Source of the DNA: Pseudomonas sp. ATCC 13867
GTDB lineage: Bacteria > Pseudomonadota > Gammaproteobacteria > Pseudomonadales > Pseudomonadaceae
Assembly (NCBI RefSeq): GCF_000349845.1
Contig: NC_020829.1
Coordinates: forward strand, 3,851,001-3,915,000
Direction of reading: 5' to 3'
Length of the DNA stretch: 64,000 bases
Shown: piece after piece, positions 8,519-20,047 of the stretch
How the letters are laid out: the number at the start of each line of letters is the position of its first letter
How positions within the stretch are numbered: the first letter of the stretch is position 1
Program-made: the position numbers and the translations under genes
Notes under the pieces: generated by a model
Databases searched by the model: none
What the model saw: only the letters and a program-made list of their open reading frames with translations
Told to the model about the DNA's origin: nothing

Positions 8519-9317
8519 CGGCAAATCCGCATTTCACGCGCATGAACAGCCCGATACCGATCACCGCGAGAACCCCGGCCGTCACATGGTAAGCAACGAT
8601 CTGCGACAGCTCCGGCAATGGCGAACCGAAGAGAACAGCCCGCACCGTCTCGACCGGAATAGTCAACGGGTTCAGCGCGAGGTAGGAGCGCGCGGATTCA
8701 GGAAGAGAGGTCAACGGGTAAAGGATCGGACTGAGGAACAAGGCGAGTATCAGGACGAACTGCACGATTTGTCCGACATCTCGGAAATACGTCCCCAGCG
8801 CCGCGATTAGGAAGGTCAACCCGACAAGGCATACGAGAAACGGCAGCAACACCAACGGCAGGTAGAGCACGCTCCAAGCCAGCGGATGTCCCAACAGCAG
8901 CATGGCTACAAGCAGGACAAGGTAGCCGATGAATACATTGAGCAGCCCGGCAAGAACCACGGAAAGAGGAATGACTTCAAGGGGAAAAACCAGTTTCTTC
9001 ACGTAGTTGCCATAGCTGTGCATCACTGATGCCGCACGGCTCAGGCATTCACCCAGCAGGGTATTGAGCAGCAACCCCGAAAACAGGGTCAGGGCAAATG
9101 AAGAGGTGTCCTGATCGGCACCCCAGCGGGACTTCAGGATATGGCCGAACACGAAGGTGTAGACAACCAGCATCAGGAAGGGGGCGATAATGATCCAGGC
9201 CCGCCCCGGCAAGGTGCCGCGATACCTGGATTCGATCTCCCGCCGCGCCAGCGCGACGGTCAGTCCGAGGCGCTCGAACACGGACTCGTACCAGGAAAGA
9301 AAGTGATGCTTCGACAC
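8508..9317 (-). CDS. wzm: ABC-2 polysaccharide export permease, Wzm-like, without its ATPase
   Basis: A 269-residue permease with about six hydrophobic segments. Family marks are the amphipathic start LTVALARREIESRYRGTLPGRAW and the end GFADVL, both typical of O-antigen/polysaccharide ABC-2 transporters (Wzm/RfbA/KpsM). Such permeases need a Wzt-type ATPase, and none is in the window. The start is GTG (9317) with a G-rich ribosome site. The 3' end overlaps gspE by 11 bases. GC is low: 61 of 120 bases in 8881-9000, against 42 of 60 in 9601-9660 (cmk). This suggests horizontal origin, as is common for O-antigen genes. The gene is full length and appears intact. Confidence 0.88.
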   Translation of the reverse strand: MSKHHFLSWYESVFERLGLTVALARREIESRYRGTLPGRAWIIIAPFLMLVVYTFVFGHILKSRWGADQDTSSFALTLFSGLLLNTLLGECLSRAASVMHSYGNYVKKLVFPLEVIPLSVVLAGLLNVFIGYLVLLVAMLLLGHPLAWSVLYLPLVLLPFLVCLVGLTFLIAALGTYFRDVGQIVQFVLILALFLSPILYPLTSLPESARSYLALNPLTIPVETVRAVLFGSPLPELSQIVAYHVTAGVLAVIGIGLFMRVKCGFADVL

Positions 9318-9456
9318 GCACGCCCCCGACCGACTCGGACCGGTTTTCTACAAACCGCCCAGAAAAATGAGTAGGTAATGGTGAGGGCTGGGAGACTTTC
9401 GGAGATGCAGGACCGTTCCGCAGCTACGTACGGCATTTTCCGAGGATGAGGAGGAA

Positions 9457-9487
9457 CCCATCCGAACGCTCAGGGCATCCGGATGGG
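9457..9487 (-). terminator. Possible terminator downstream of cmk
   Basis: Stem of 8 bp (9457-9464 with 9480-9487) and a 15-base loop, starting 9 bases after the cmk stop. On the minus strand it is followed by a pyrimidine stretch with several T. If real, it ends the serC-cmk operon where rpsA would normally continue. Between here and the wzm start (9318-9456) I see no gene and no clear promoter. Confidence 0.5.
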
Positions 9488-9496
9488 CAGAGGGGA

Positions 9497-10189
9497 TCAG
9501 AGATTGTCCAGGCCGAGCCGGGCGATCTCTCCGAGAATGCTCTCCACCACCGCGTCGATGGTCATCTCGGTGGAGTCCACCAGAATCGCACCTTCCGCCG
9601 GTTTCAGCGGTGCCACGGCGCGTTGGCTGTCGCGCTCGTCGCGGGTGCGGATTTCCTCGGCCAGTTGCGCCTGGTCGCTGTCGATGCCCTTGTTCTTCAG
9701 TTGCAGGTAGCGGCGGCGGGCGCGCTCCTCGGCCGAAGCGGTGAGGAAGATCTTCAGCGGCGCATAAGGGAAGACCACGGTGCCCATGTCGCGACCGTCG
9801 GCCACCAGGCCCGGCGCTTCGAGGAAGGCACGCTGGCGTTGCAGCAGCGCGTCGCGCACCGCGGGCAGCGCGGCGACTTGCGAGGCGCCGGCGCCGACCT
9901 GCTCGGTGCGGATCACGTCGGTGACGTCTTCGCCTTCGAGGATGATGTGCTGGCCCTGCCCGCCCTTGCGGTGGGTGAACTGCACGTCCAGGTGCGCGGC
10001 CAGGACCTTGAGGGCCTCCTCGTTGGTCAGGTCGATGCCGTGGTTACCGGCGGCGAACGCCAGCAGGCGGTACAACGCGCCGGAATCCAGCAGGTTCCAG
10101 CCCAGACGCTTGGCCAGCAGACCGGCGACCGTGCCCTTGCCGGAACCGCTGGGGCCGTCGATGGCGACGACCGGCCATTCGCCTCTCAT
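9497..10189 (-). CDS. cmk: Cytidylate kinase
   Basis: A 230-residue NMP kinase that phosphorylates CMP/dCMP to the diphosphate. It has Walker [10 protein letters not shown] at residues 12-20, the CMP-binding region LDSGALYR and [11 protein letters not shown], and the LID-type [10 protein letters not shown] segment. The length is that of bacterial Cmk. It starts immediately after the aroA stop with no gap, the last gene of the serC-pheA-hisC-tyrA/aroA-cmk operon. In Pseudomonas and enterobacteria rpsA normally follows; here a hairpin and a different operon follow. Confidence 0.97.
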   Translation of the reverse strand: MRGEWPVVAIDGPSGSGKGTVAGLLAKRLGWNLLDSGALYRLLAFAAGNHGIDLTNEEALKVLAAHLDVQFTHRKGGQGQHIILEGEDVTDVIRTEQVGAGASQVAALPAVRDALLQRQRAFLEAPGLVADGRDMGTVVFPYAPLKIFLTASAEERARRRYLQLKNKGIDSDQAQLAEEIRTRDERDSQRAVAPLKPAEGAILVDSTEMTIDAVVESILGEIARLGLDNL

Positions 10190-12415
10190 TTACTTGCCCT
10201 CCTCGGCGACGCGGATGCCCGCGCCGGCGGCCAGCCCTAGGAAGTTCGGGAAGGAGGTGGCGACGTTGGCGCAGTCGTGGATGCGGATCGGCGCGCCGGC
10301 ACGCAGGGAGGCCACGCTGAAGGACATGGCGATACGGTGGTCGCCGTGACTCCAGACTTCGCCGCCACCGTAGCTGCCGCCGTCGATGATGATGCCGTCC
10401 GGGGTCGGTTCGCACTTCACGCCCAGGGCCAGCAAGCCGTCGGCCATGACCTGGATGCGGTCGGATTCCTTCACCCGCAGCTCTTCCGCGCCGCGCAGGA
10501 CGGTGCGGCCTTCGGCGTTGGCGGCGGCGACGAAGAGTACCGGGAACTCGTCGATAGCCAGCGGCACCAGGTCTTCGGGGATATCGATGCCTTTCAGCCG
10601 GGCCGAACGCACGCGGATGTCGGCAACCGGCTCGCCGCCCACTTCACGCTGGTTTTCCAGGGTGATGTCGGCACCCATGAGCTTGAGGATGTCGATGATG
10701 CCGGTGCGGGTCGGGTTGATGCCGACGTGCTCCAGGGTCAGGTCGGAACCTTCGGCGATGCTCGCGGCAACCAGGAAGAAGGCCGCCGAGGAAATGTCGG
10801 CCGGGACTTCGATGGAGGTGGCACTGAGCTTGTGGCCGGACTCGACGCGGGCGGTGGCGCCTTCGACGTCCACCGGGTAGCCGAAGCCGCGCAGCATGCG
10901 CTCGGTGTGGTCGCGGGTCGGCGCCGGCTCGGTGGTGGAGGTGCTGCCGGCGGCATAGAGGCCGGCGAGCAGCAGGCAGGACTTCACCTGGGCGCTGGCC
11001 ATCGGCATTTCGTAGTGCATGCCGGTGAGCTTGTTGCCGCCACGGATGGTCAGCGGCGGACGGCCTTCGGGACCGGTCTCGATCACCGCGCCCATTTCCC
11101 GCAGCGGCTTGGCCACGCGGTTCATCGGACGCTTGGACAGTGAGGCGTCGCCGGTCAGGGTGGTGTCGAACGGCTGGGCGGCGAGCAGGCCGCTGAGCAG
11201 GCGCATCGAGGTTCCGGAGTTGCCCAGGTAGATCGGGCCAGGCGGAGTCTTCAGGCCATGCAGGCCGACGCCGTGAACGGTCACGCGACCGTGGTGCGGG
11301 CCTTCGATGACCACGCCCATGTCGCGGAACGCCTGGATGGTGGCGAGGGCGTCTTCACCCTCGAGGAAGCCTTGCACCTCGGTCGTGCCTTCGGCCAGCG
11401 AGCCGAGCATGATCGAGCGATGGGAAATGGACTTGTCGCCCGGTACGCGAACACGTCCGGAGAGGCGGCCACCCGGCTGGGCCAGGAAAATCAGGTCATT
11501 GTTGTGCATGGCGTCCACATAGGCCCGGCGGGCCAGGATTTTGCTGAAATGCTCGCGGGCAACGCGGGCGCGGGTGAAGACGCCCATCAGTTGTTGCCCG
11601 TCCCCTTGGTCGACGGCCTCGCGCAGATCATCAAGGTCGTCACGGAATACGTCGAGGATGCGCAGCACCGCCTCGCGGTTGGCGAGGAAGATGTCGTGCC
11701 ACATCACCGGGTCGCTGCCGGCGATCCGCGTGAAGTCGCGGAAGCCGCCAGCGGCATAGCGGAAGATCTCCAGATTCTCGCTGCGTTTGGCCAGCGAGTC
11801 GACCAGCGTGAAGGCCAACAGGTGCGGCAGGTGGCTGGTGGCGGCAAGAACTTCGTCGTGGTGCTCGACAGCCATCTGTTCGACATCCGCCCCCAGCTCG
11901 CGCCAGAGGCTTTCGACGCACTGGATCGCGTCCGCATCGGCATTATCCAGCGGCGTGAGGATGACTTTATGACGGCGGAACAGTTTCGCGTTGGCCGCTT
12001 CCACCCCGCTCTGCTCGGAGCCGGCGATGGGATGGCCGGGCACGAAGCGCGCCGGCATGCCGCCGAACACCGCTTTCGCCGCACGTACCACGTTGCCCTT
12101 GGCGCTGCCCACGTCGGTCAGGATGGCGTTGTCGATGTCGAGGGTGGCGAGTTCGCCGAGGACCTTCTCCATGGCCAGGATCGGCACGGCAAGCTGGATC
12201 ACGTCGGCCTCGCGACAGCCGGCGGCGAGGCTTTCCTCGCAGCGGTCGACCACGCCCAGCTCCACCGCCAGGCGTCGGGTCTGCGGATCGCGGTCGACGC
12301 CGACCACTTCCTCGAACAGCCCCTTCTCGCGGATACCCTTGGCGAAGGAGCCGCCGATCAGGCCGAGCCCCACCACAACCAGTCGGCGAAGCTTTTGCGG
12401 CTGGACATCAGGCAC
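10190..12415 (-). CDS. tyrA-aroA: Fused prephenate/cyclohexadienyl dehydrogenase - EPSP synthase
   Basis: A 741-residue bifunctional enzyme. Residues 1 to about 295 are TyrA, which oxidises prephenate or arogenate for tyrosine: nucleotide-binding GLGLIGGS at 16-23, then HPIAGSEQSG. From about 300 to the end is AroA, which makes EPSP from shikimate-3-phosphate and PEP (GDKSISHR, GNSGTSMRLL, RVKESDRI). The fusion is the normal Pseudomonas arrangement. The start is GTG at 12415, overlapping the hisC stop by 8 bases; longer readings into hisC are in the wrong composition for protein. It abuts cmk directly. TyrA and AroA act on two sides of chorismate. Confidence 0.95.
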   Translation of the reverse strand: MPDVQPQKLRRLVVVGLGLIGGSFAKGIREKGLFEEVVGVDRDPQTRRLAVELGVVDRCEESLAAGCREADVIQLAVPILAMEKVLGELATLDIDNAILTDVGSAKGNVVRAAKAVFGGMPARFVPGHPIAGSEQSGVEAANAKLFRRHKVILTPLDNADADAIQCVESLWRELGADVEQMAVEHHDEVLAATSHLPHLLAFTLVDSLAKRSENLEIFRYAAGGFRDFTRIAGSDPVMWHDIFLANREAVLRILDVFRDDLDDLREAVDQGDGQQLMGVFTRARVAREHFSKILARRAYVDAMHNNDLIFLAQPGGRLSGRVRVPGDKSISHRSIMLGSLAEGTTEVQGFLEGEDALATIQAFRDMGVVIEGPHHGRVTVHGVGLHGLKTPPGPIYLGNSGTSMRLLSGLLAAQPFDTTLTGDASLSKRPMNRVAKPLREMGAVIETGPEGRPPLTIRGGNKLTGMHYEMPMASAQVKSCLLLAGLYAAGSTSTTEPAPTRDHTERMLRGFGYPVDVEGATARVESGHKLSATSIEVPADISSAAFFLVAASIAEGSDLTLEHVGINPTRTGIIDILKLMGADITLENQREVGGEPVADIRVRSARLKGIDIPEDLVPLAIDEFPVLFVAAANAEGRTVLRGAEELRVKESDRIQVMADGLLALGVKCEPTPDGIIIDGGSYGGGEVWSHGDHRIAMSFSVASLRAGAPIRIHDCANVATSFPNFLGLAAGAGIRVAEEGK

Positions 12416-13520
12416 GGGCGAGTACCTTGGCCAGCGCTTCGAGGAAACGGGCGTTCTCGGCCGGCAGGCCGATGGAGATGCGCAGGTGCTGTGGCATGCC
12501 GTAGCCGCCCACCGGACGGACGATAACGCCCTCGGCGAGCAGGGCCTGGTAGACCGGACCGGCATCGCGCTTGAGGTCCACGGCGATGAAGTTGCCCTTG
12601 GAGGGAATCCATTGCAGGTCCAGCGCGCGCAGGCCGTTTTCCAGCTGGGCCATGCCTTCGTCGTTGATGCGCTTGCCTTCGGCCAGGTACTGGGCGTCGT
12701 CCAGCGCGGCGCAGGCGGCGGCCAGGGCCAGGCTGTTGACGTTGAACGGCTGGCGCACGCGGTTGAGTACGTCGGCGACCTGCGCCGAGGAGATCGCGTA
12801 GCCAACGCGCAGGGACGCCAAGCCGTAGGCCTTGGAGAAGGTGCGCGAGACCAGCAGGTTCGGGTAGCGCGCCATATATTTCAGGCCGTCCGGCAGCTCT
12901 TCGCCTTCGGCGTACTCGATGTAGGCCTCGTCGAGCACCACCAGGACATTCTCCGGAACCTGCGACAGGAAGCGCTCCAGCGCGTCCGGGCCGAACCAGG
13001 TGCCGGTGGGGTTGTTCGGGTTGGCGATAAAGACCACGCGGGTATTGGCATCGATGGCCGCCAGCATGGCTTCCAGGTCATGGCCCCAGTCTTTCGCCGG
13101 CACGACCTTCCCCTGGGCGCCGACGGCCTGGGTGGAGATCGGGTAGACCGCGAAGGCGTACTGGCTGAACACAGCGTTCAGGCCGGGCGCCAGGTAGGCG
13201 CGAGCCACCAGATCGAGAATGTCGTTGGAGCCGTTGCCCAGGGTGACCTGCGCGGTTTCGACGCCGCAGCGGGCGGCCAGGCGGCTCTTCAGTTCGAAGC
13301 CGTTGCCGTCGGGATAGCGGGTCAGTTCGGCCAGTTCCGCGCGGATGGCCTCGAGGACCTTCGGGCTCGGGCCCAACGGATTCTCATTGCTGGCCAGCTT
13401 GACGATGCCGGCGGGGTCAAGCTTCAGCTCGCGGGCCAGCTCATCGACCGGCTTGCCGGGTACGTAGGGGGAAAGCTTCTGCACACCCGGCTGGGCCAGG
13501 GCAAGGAAATCACACGACAT
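12408..13520 (-). CDS. hisC: Histidinol-phosphate/aromatic aminotransferase (HisC2 type)
   Basis: A 370-residue fold-type I PLP enzyme with SNENPLGPSP near the N-terminus, NPNNPTGTW, and SRTFSKAYGLASLRVGY carrying the PLP lysine. This HisC2-type copy lies inside the aromatic operon between pheA and tyrA-aroA, so it probably transaminates aromatic keto acids or prephenate as well as, or instead of, imidazole-acetol phosphate. ATG 13520 fits the family N-terminus (MSCDFLALAQPGV). The preceding spacer contains a nested inverted repeat. Confidence 0.9.
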   Translation of the reverse strand: MSCDFLALAQPGVQKLSPYVPGKPVDELARELKLDPAGIVKLASNENPLGPSPKVLEAIRAELAELTRYPDGNGFELKSRLAARCGVETAQVTLGNGSNDILDLVARAYLAPGLNAVFSQYAFAVYPISTQAVGAQGKVVPAKDWGHDLEAMLAAIDANTRVVFIANPNNPTGTWFGPDALERFLSQVPENVLVVLDEAYIEYAEGEELPDGLKYMARYPNLLVSRTFSKAYGLASLRVGYAISSAQVADVLNRVRQPFNVNSLALAAACAALDDAQYLAEGKRINDEGMAQLENGLRALDLQWIPSKGNFIAVDLKRDAGPVYQALLAEGVIVRPVGGYGMPQHLRISIGLPAENARFLEALAKVLARA

Positions 13521-13540
13521 CGCTAAAAGCCTCAAGCTAT

Positions 13541-13589
13541 GGGCCGCAAGCCATCAACCGTCTACCGACGTGTCGGCAGCTTGCGGCCC
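13541..13589. repeat. Nested inverted repeat between pheA and hisC
   Basis: An 11-bp perfect inverted repeat (13541-13551 with 13579-13589) encloses a second small palindrome (CCGACGTGTCGG, 13565-13576). Part of the right arm is repeated again at 13593-13600. It lies in the only sizeable gap of the serC-cmk operon and could act as an mRNA-stabilising or attenuating hairpin, or be an intergenic repeat element. Confidence 0.6.
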
Positions 13590-13607
13590 TGGCTTGCGGC
13601 TGTCGGT

Positions 13608-14705
13608 TCAGAGAACCGCTTTCGGATACGAGCCCAGCACCTTCAGGGCAACGGCTTCGCTGTTGATCTTTTCCAGCACGTCCTTGATCAGCGGGTCCTT
13701 GTGGTGACCGACGAAGTCGATGAAGAACACGTAGGTCCACTTGCCGCTACGCGACGGGCGAGTCTCGATGCGGGTCAGGTCGATGCCGTTGTTGTGGAAC
13801 GGCACCAGCAGCTCGTGCAGCGCGCCCGGCTTGTTGCGCATGGAGACGATGATGGAGGTCTTGTCGTCGCCGGTGGGCGGCACTTCCTGGTTGCCGATCA
13901 TGAGGAAGCGCGTGGAGTTGTCCGGGCGGTCCTCGATCTTCTCGTGCAGCTTGTCCAGGCCGTACAGGCTGGCCGCCATGTCGCCGGCAATCGCGGCGCT
14001 GTTCCACTCGCTCTTCACCCGCTTGGCGGCGTCGGCGTTACTGGAGACCGCCACGCGCTCGACGTTCGGGTAGTGCGCGTCCAGCCACTTGCGGCACTGG
14101 GCCAGGGACTGGGCGTGGGAATAGATGCGGGTGATGTTGCTGGTCTTGGTGTTCTCGCCCACCAGCAGGTGGTGGTGGATGCGCAGCTCGACCTCGCCGC
14201 AGATCACCATGTCGTGCTCGAGGAAGCTGTCGAGGGTGTGGTTGACCGCGCCCTCGGTGGAGTTTTCCACCGGCACCACGCCGAAGTTCACCGCACCGGC
14301 GGCGACTTCGCGGAACACTTCGTCGATGGCTGCCATCGGCGTGCTGATCACCGCGTGGCCGAAGTGCTTGAGCGCCGCGGCCTGGGTGAAGGTGCCTTCC
14401 GGGCCGAGGTAGGCCACTTTCAGCGGCTGTTCCAGAGCCAGGCAGGAGGACATGATCTCGCGGAACAGACGAGCGACTTCCTCGTTGTCCAGCGGGCCCT
14501 TGTTCAGCTCCATGATGTGCTTGAGCACCCAGGCCTCGCGCTCGGGCCGGTAGAACACCGGCTTCTCGCCTTCGGGCAGGGCGGCCATCTTCACGCGCGC
14601 CACGTCGGTGGCGCAGCGGGCGCGTTCGCTGATCAGCTCGAGGATCTTCTCGTCGAGGCTGTCGATGCGTACGCGCAAAGCCTTGAGCTGGTCAGCGTCG
14701 CTCAT
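13608..14705 (-). CDS. pheA: Bifunctional chorismate mutase / prephenate dehydratase (P-protein)
   Basis: A 365-residue enzyme converting chorismate to prephenate and then phenylpyruvate. It has an AroQ-type chorismate mutase (about 1-85, LRVRIDSLDEKILELISERA), a prephenate dehydratase (about 95-275, YLGPEGTFT, PVENSTEGAVN, NSTRFLMIG) and a C-terminal ACT domain (about 285-360, KPGALHELL, ETRPSR) that binds phenylalanine for feedback inhibition. ATG 14705 overlaps the serC stop as ATGA. Length and order match the Pseudomonas P-protein. Confidence 0.97.
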   Translation of the reverse strand: MSDADQLKALRVRIDSLDEKILELISERARCATDVARVKMAALPEGEKPVFYRPEREAWVLKHIMELNKGPLDNEEVARLFREIMSSCLALEQPLKVAYLGPEGTFTQAAALKHFGHAVISTPMAAIDEVFREVAAGAVNFGVVPVENSTEGAVNHTLDSFLEHDMVICGEVELRIHHHLLVGENTKTSNITRIYSHAQSLAQCRKWLDAHYPNVERVAVSSNADAAKRVKSEWNSAAIAGDMAASLYGLDKLHEKIEDRPDNSTRFLMIGNQEVPPTGDDKTSIIVSMRNKPGALHELLVPFHNNGIDLTRIETRPSRSGKWTYVFFIDFVGHHKDPLIKDVLEKINSEAVALKVLGSYPKAVL

Positions 14706-15790
14706 CAGCCGTGCTCCTTCTCGAACTCGGCCATGTAGCCGACCAGGGCTTCGATGGCGTCCAGGCCCAGGGCGTTATAGATGGAGGCACGCATGCCGCC
14801 CACCGAGCGGTGGCCCTTGAGGTTGAGCAAGCCGCGCGCGTCGGCGCCTTCGAGGAAGGCCTTGTCGAGCTTCTCGTCGGCCAGGCGGAACGGCACGTTC
14901 ATCCAGGAGCGGGCACTGGGCTGGATCGGGTTGGTGTAGAAGTCGCTGCTGTCGATGAAGCCGTACAGCATGTCCTTCTTGGCGCGGTTGCGCTGCTCCA
15001 TCGCCTCGACGCCGCCCTGCTCCTTCAGCCACTGGAAGACCAGGCCGGAGAGGTACCAGGAGTAGGTCGCCGGGGTGTTGTACATGGAGCCGTTGTCGGC
15101 GGCGACCTTGTAGTTGAGCATGGTCGGGCAGATGCTGCGGGCGCGGCCCAGCAGGTCTTCACGGACGACGACAACGACCAGGCCGGACGGGCCGATGTTC
15201 TTCTGCGCACCGGCGTAGATCAGGCCGAACTTCGACACGTCGGTCGGGCGCGAGAGGATGTCCGAGGACATGTCCACCACCAGCGGGACGTCGCCGACTT
15301 GCGGAATCCAGTCGAACTCCAGGCCGCCGATGGTCTCGTTGGACGCGTAGTGCAGGTAGGCGGCGTCCCTGGACAGGTTCCACTCGTTCTGCCCGGGGAT
15401 GGCGAAGTAGTCGTACTTGGATGCACTGGCAACCACGTTGACATTGCCGTAGCGACGAGCCTCTTCGATGGCCTTCTTCGACCAGATGCCGGTTTCCACG
15501 TAATCCGCCACGCCGTCTTCGGGCAGCAGGTTCAGCGGGATCTCGGCGAACTGCTGGCTGGCGCCGCCCTGCAGGAACAGCACCTTGTAGTTCGACGGCA
15601 CGCCCATCAGATCGCGCAGGTCCTGTTCGGCCTTCTCGGCGATGGCCACGTAGTCGTCGCTACGGTGGCTCATCTCCATGACCGACAGGCCCTTGCCCTG
15701 CCAATCCAGCAGTTCGGCGCGGGCGCGCTCCAGCACCTCGGTGGGAAGCGCCGCGGGACCGGCGCAGAAGTTAAAGGCTCGCTTGCTCAC
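14705..15790 (-). CDS. serC: Phosphoserine aminotransferase
   Basis: A 361-residue class V PLP aminotransferase for serine and pyridoxine synthesis. Visible are the N-terminal NFCAGPAALP, LQGGASQQFAEIPLN, the PLP lysine in YAGAQKNIGPSG, and GHRSVGGMRAS near the C-terminus. The start is GTG at 15790: it gives VSKRAFNFCAGP as in other Pseudomonas SerC and has a GAGAG ribosome site 5 bases upstream. A GTG six bases earlier sits too close to that site. It follows gyrA after 14 bases and overlaps pheA. Confidence 0.96.
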   Translation of the reverse strand: MSKRAFNFCAGPAALPTEVLERARAELLDWQGKGLSVMEMSHRSDDYVAIAEKAEQDLRDLMGVPSNYKVLFLQGGASQQFAEIPLNLLPEDGVADYVETGIWSKKAIEEARRYGNVNVVASASKYDYFAIPGQNEWNLSRDAAYLHYASNETIGGLEFDWIPQVGDVPLVVDMSSDILSRPTDVSKFGLIYAGAQKNIGPSGLVVVVVREDLLGRARSICPTMLNYKVAADNGSMYNTPATYSWYLSGLVFQWLKEQGGVEAMEQRNRAKKDMLYGFIDSSDFYTNPIQPSARSWMNVPFRLADEKLDKAFLEGADARGLLNLKGHRSVGGMRASIYNALGLDAIEALVGYMAEFEKEHG

Positions 15791-15804
15791 ATCCACTCTC
15801 GCTA

Positions 15805-18585
<2,781 letters not shown>

Positions 18586-18682
18586 GAGAAGCCTGGTTCC
18601 TTTTTCAAATGGGACTCCGCCTCGCCCGTCCTGAGCCCGGCGGAGCGCGGTGCGCCATCAAAGCGCCACCGACTCTCTACAA

Positions 18683-18736
18683 ATCAACGACTTGGCCGTT
18701 GATCCGCGATGCTGTGGGGGCCGTGAAAATGCCCCC
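18683..18736. promoter_or_regulatory. Two small hairpins in the gyrA upstream region
   Basis: The 233-base spacer between the mtnA stop and the gyrA start holds two inverted repeats: 18683-18689 with 18697-18703 (7 bp), and 18716-18721 with 18731-18736 (GGGGGC/GCCCCC). Read on the minus strand the second could end mtnA transcripts or lie in the gyrA leader; neither has a T-tract. A convincing -35/-10 pair for gyrA was not found. Confidence 0.35.
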
Positions 18737-18818
18737 TTAAGAACCGTCGGAGCTTACCACAAGCCAGGGTCAAACCCTACCCTCGCCCAGCCCCCACGAT
18801 GAATTGCCGCAGGCCCCG

Positions 18819-19895
18819 TCAATGCAGGCGCTTGCGGCTCATCAACTGGGCCATGCGCTCGGCGTCGGGACGCTCGACCACCCCGCGCTCGGTCACGATG
18901 GCATCGATCAGATCCGCCGGAGTCACATCGAAGACCGGATTAAAGGCATCGACCTCGGCGGCGACCCGCTTGCCGCCGATTTCCAGCAGCTCACGGCCGT
19001 CGCGCTCCTCGATCGGGATGTCCTCACCGCTTTCCAGGTTCATGTCGATGGTCGAACTGGGCGCCACCACCATGAAGCGCACGCCGTGGTGCATGGCGTT
19101 GACGGCCAGCTGGTAGGTGCCGATCTTGTTGGCGACGTCACCGTTGGCGGTGATGCGATCGGCCCCGACTATGACCCAGGTGATGCTCTCGGTCTTCATC
19201 AGGTGCGCGGCAGCCGCGTCGGCATTGAGGGTAACCGGCACGTTCTCGTTGGCCAGCTCCCAGGCGGTCAGGCGCGCGCCCTGCAGCCAGGGACGGGTCT
19301 CGTCGGCGTAGACGCGCTCGATCAGCCCTTCCAGGTGCGCGGCGCGGATCACCCCCAGCGCGGTACCGAAGCCGCCGGTGGCCAGGGCGCCGGTGTTGCA
19401 GTGGGTGAGGATCTTCTGTGGGCCGCTGTGCTGCTTGCGGATCAGCTCCACGCCCAGTTGGGCCATGGTCAGGTTGGCTTCGCGGTCGCTTTCATGGATG
19501 GCGATGGCTTCCGCCTCCAGCAGCGGCATCGGGTCTTCGCCCGGCTTCAGACGCTCCAGGCGGTCGCGCATGCGGTTCAGCGCCCAGAACAGGTTGACCG
19601 CGGTGGGACGCGACTCGGCCAGCACGCTGAAATCGTTCTCCAGCGCCGCGCGCCAGTCACCACCCACGGCCAGGCGGGCGCGTAGCCCCAGGACCACGCC
19701 ATAGGCGGCGGCGATGCCGATGGCCGGCGCGCCACGCACCACCATCTGGCGGATGGCCTCGGCCACGCCCTCGGCGCTCTCGTAGGTCAGCCAGGTTTCC
19801 TCCAGCGGCAGCAGGCGCTGGTCCAGCAGGCGGAGGGTCCCCTTGCGCCAATCAATGGCTGTCACCCGTTCGGCCGCCAACAGTCGCTCACGCAT
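18819..19895 (-). CDS. mtnA: Methylthioribose-1-phosphate isomerase
   Basis: A 358-residue eIF2B-alpha-like isomerase converting 5-methylthioribose-1-phosphate to the ribulose form in methionine salvage. Motifs: [14 protein letters not shown], the catalytic cysteine in [12 protein letters not shown], and the Asp in [11 protein letters not shown]. Start ATG 19895 ([11 protein letters not shown]) has an AGAGG ribosome site 6 bases upstream; an in-frame ATG 15 bases earlier does not. It is divergent from mtaD, the enzyme that begins the same pathway in Pseudomonas. Confidence 0.96.
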   Translation of the reverse strand: MRERLLAAERVTAIDWRKGTLRLLDQRLLPLEETWLTYESAEGVAEAIRQMVVRGAPAIGIAAAYGVVLGLRARLAVGGDWRAALENDFSVLAESRPTAVNLFWALNRMRDRLERLKPGEDPMPLLEAEAIAIHESDREANLTMAQLGVELIRKQHSGPQKILTHCNTGALATGGFGTALGVIRAAHLEGLIERVYADETRPWLQGARLTAWELANENVPVTLNADAAAAHLMKTESITWVIVGADRITANGDVANKIGTYQLAVNAMHHGVRFMVVAPSSTIDMNLESGEDIPIEERDGRELLEIGGKRVAAEVDAFNPVFDVTPADLIDAIVTERGVVERPDAERMAQLMSRKRLH

Positions 19896-19972
19896 GGAAC
19901 ACCTCTTCATTTCAATGGAATCGCGGGCCTTTCCCGGCCCCGGGAATCGTCCCGCACGGGCGGGTAAAAGCG

Positions 19973-20016
19973 CCGAGTATACCGAGCCGGATCGAGTGGC
20001 GCTCGGCTATACTCGG
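19973..20016. promoter_or_regulatory. Mirror-image divergent promoter between mtnA and mtaD
   Basis: A near-perfect 15/16-bp inverted repeat (19973-19987 and 20001-20016, CCGAGTATAC-CGAGC against its complement) carries a TATACT hexamer on each strand: 20008-20013 on plus, and 19981-19976 on minus. Each could be the -10 box of one of the divergent genes. No good -35 is visible on either side, which fits an activated promoter or an operator overlapping both -10 boxes. Confidence 0.5.
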
Positions 20017-20047
20017 GCCCTTTATCCCCGCGCCCAGGATGCGCTCC

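Noticed and set aside
12416..12805. N-terminal extension of the TyrA-AroA frame into hisC
   Set aside because: The extension is Ser/Pro/Arg/Trp-rich shadow sequence over hisC. The GTG at 12415 gives the normal start with an 8-base overlap.
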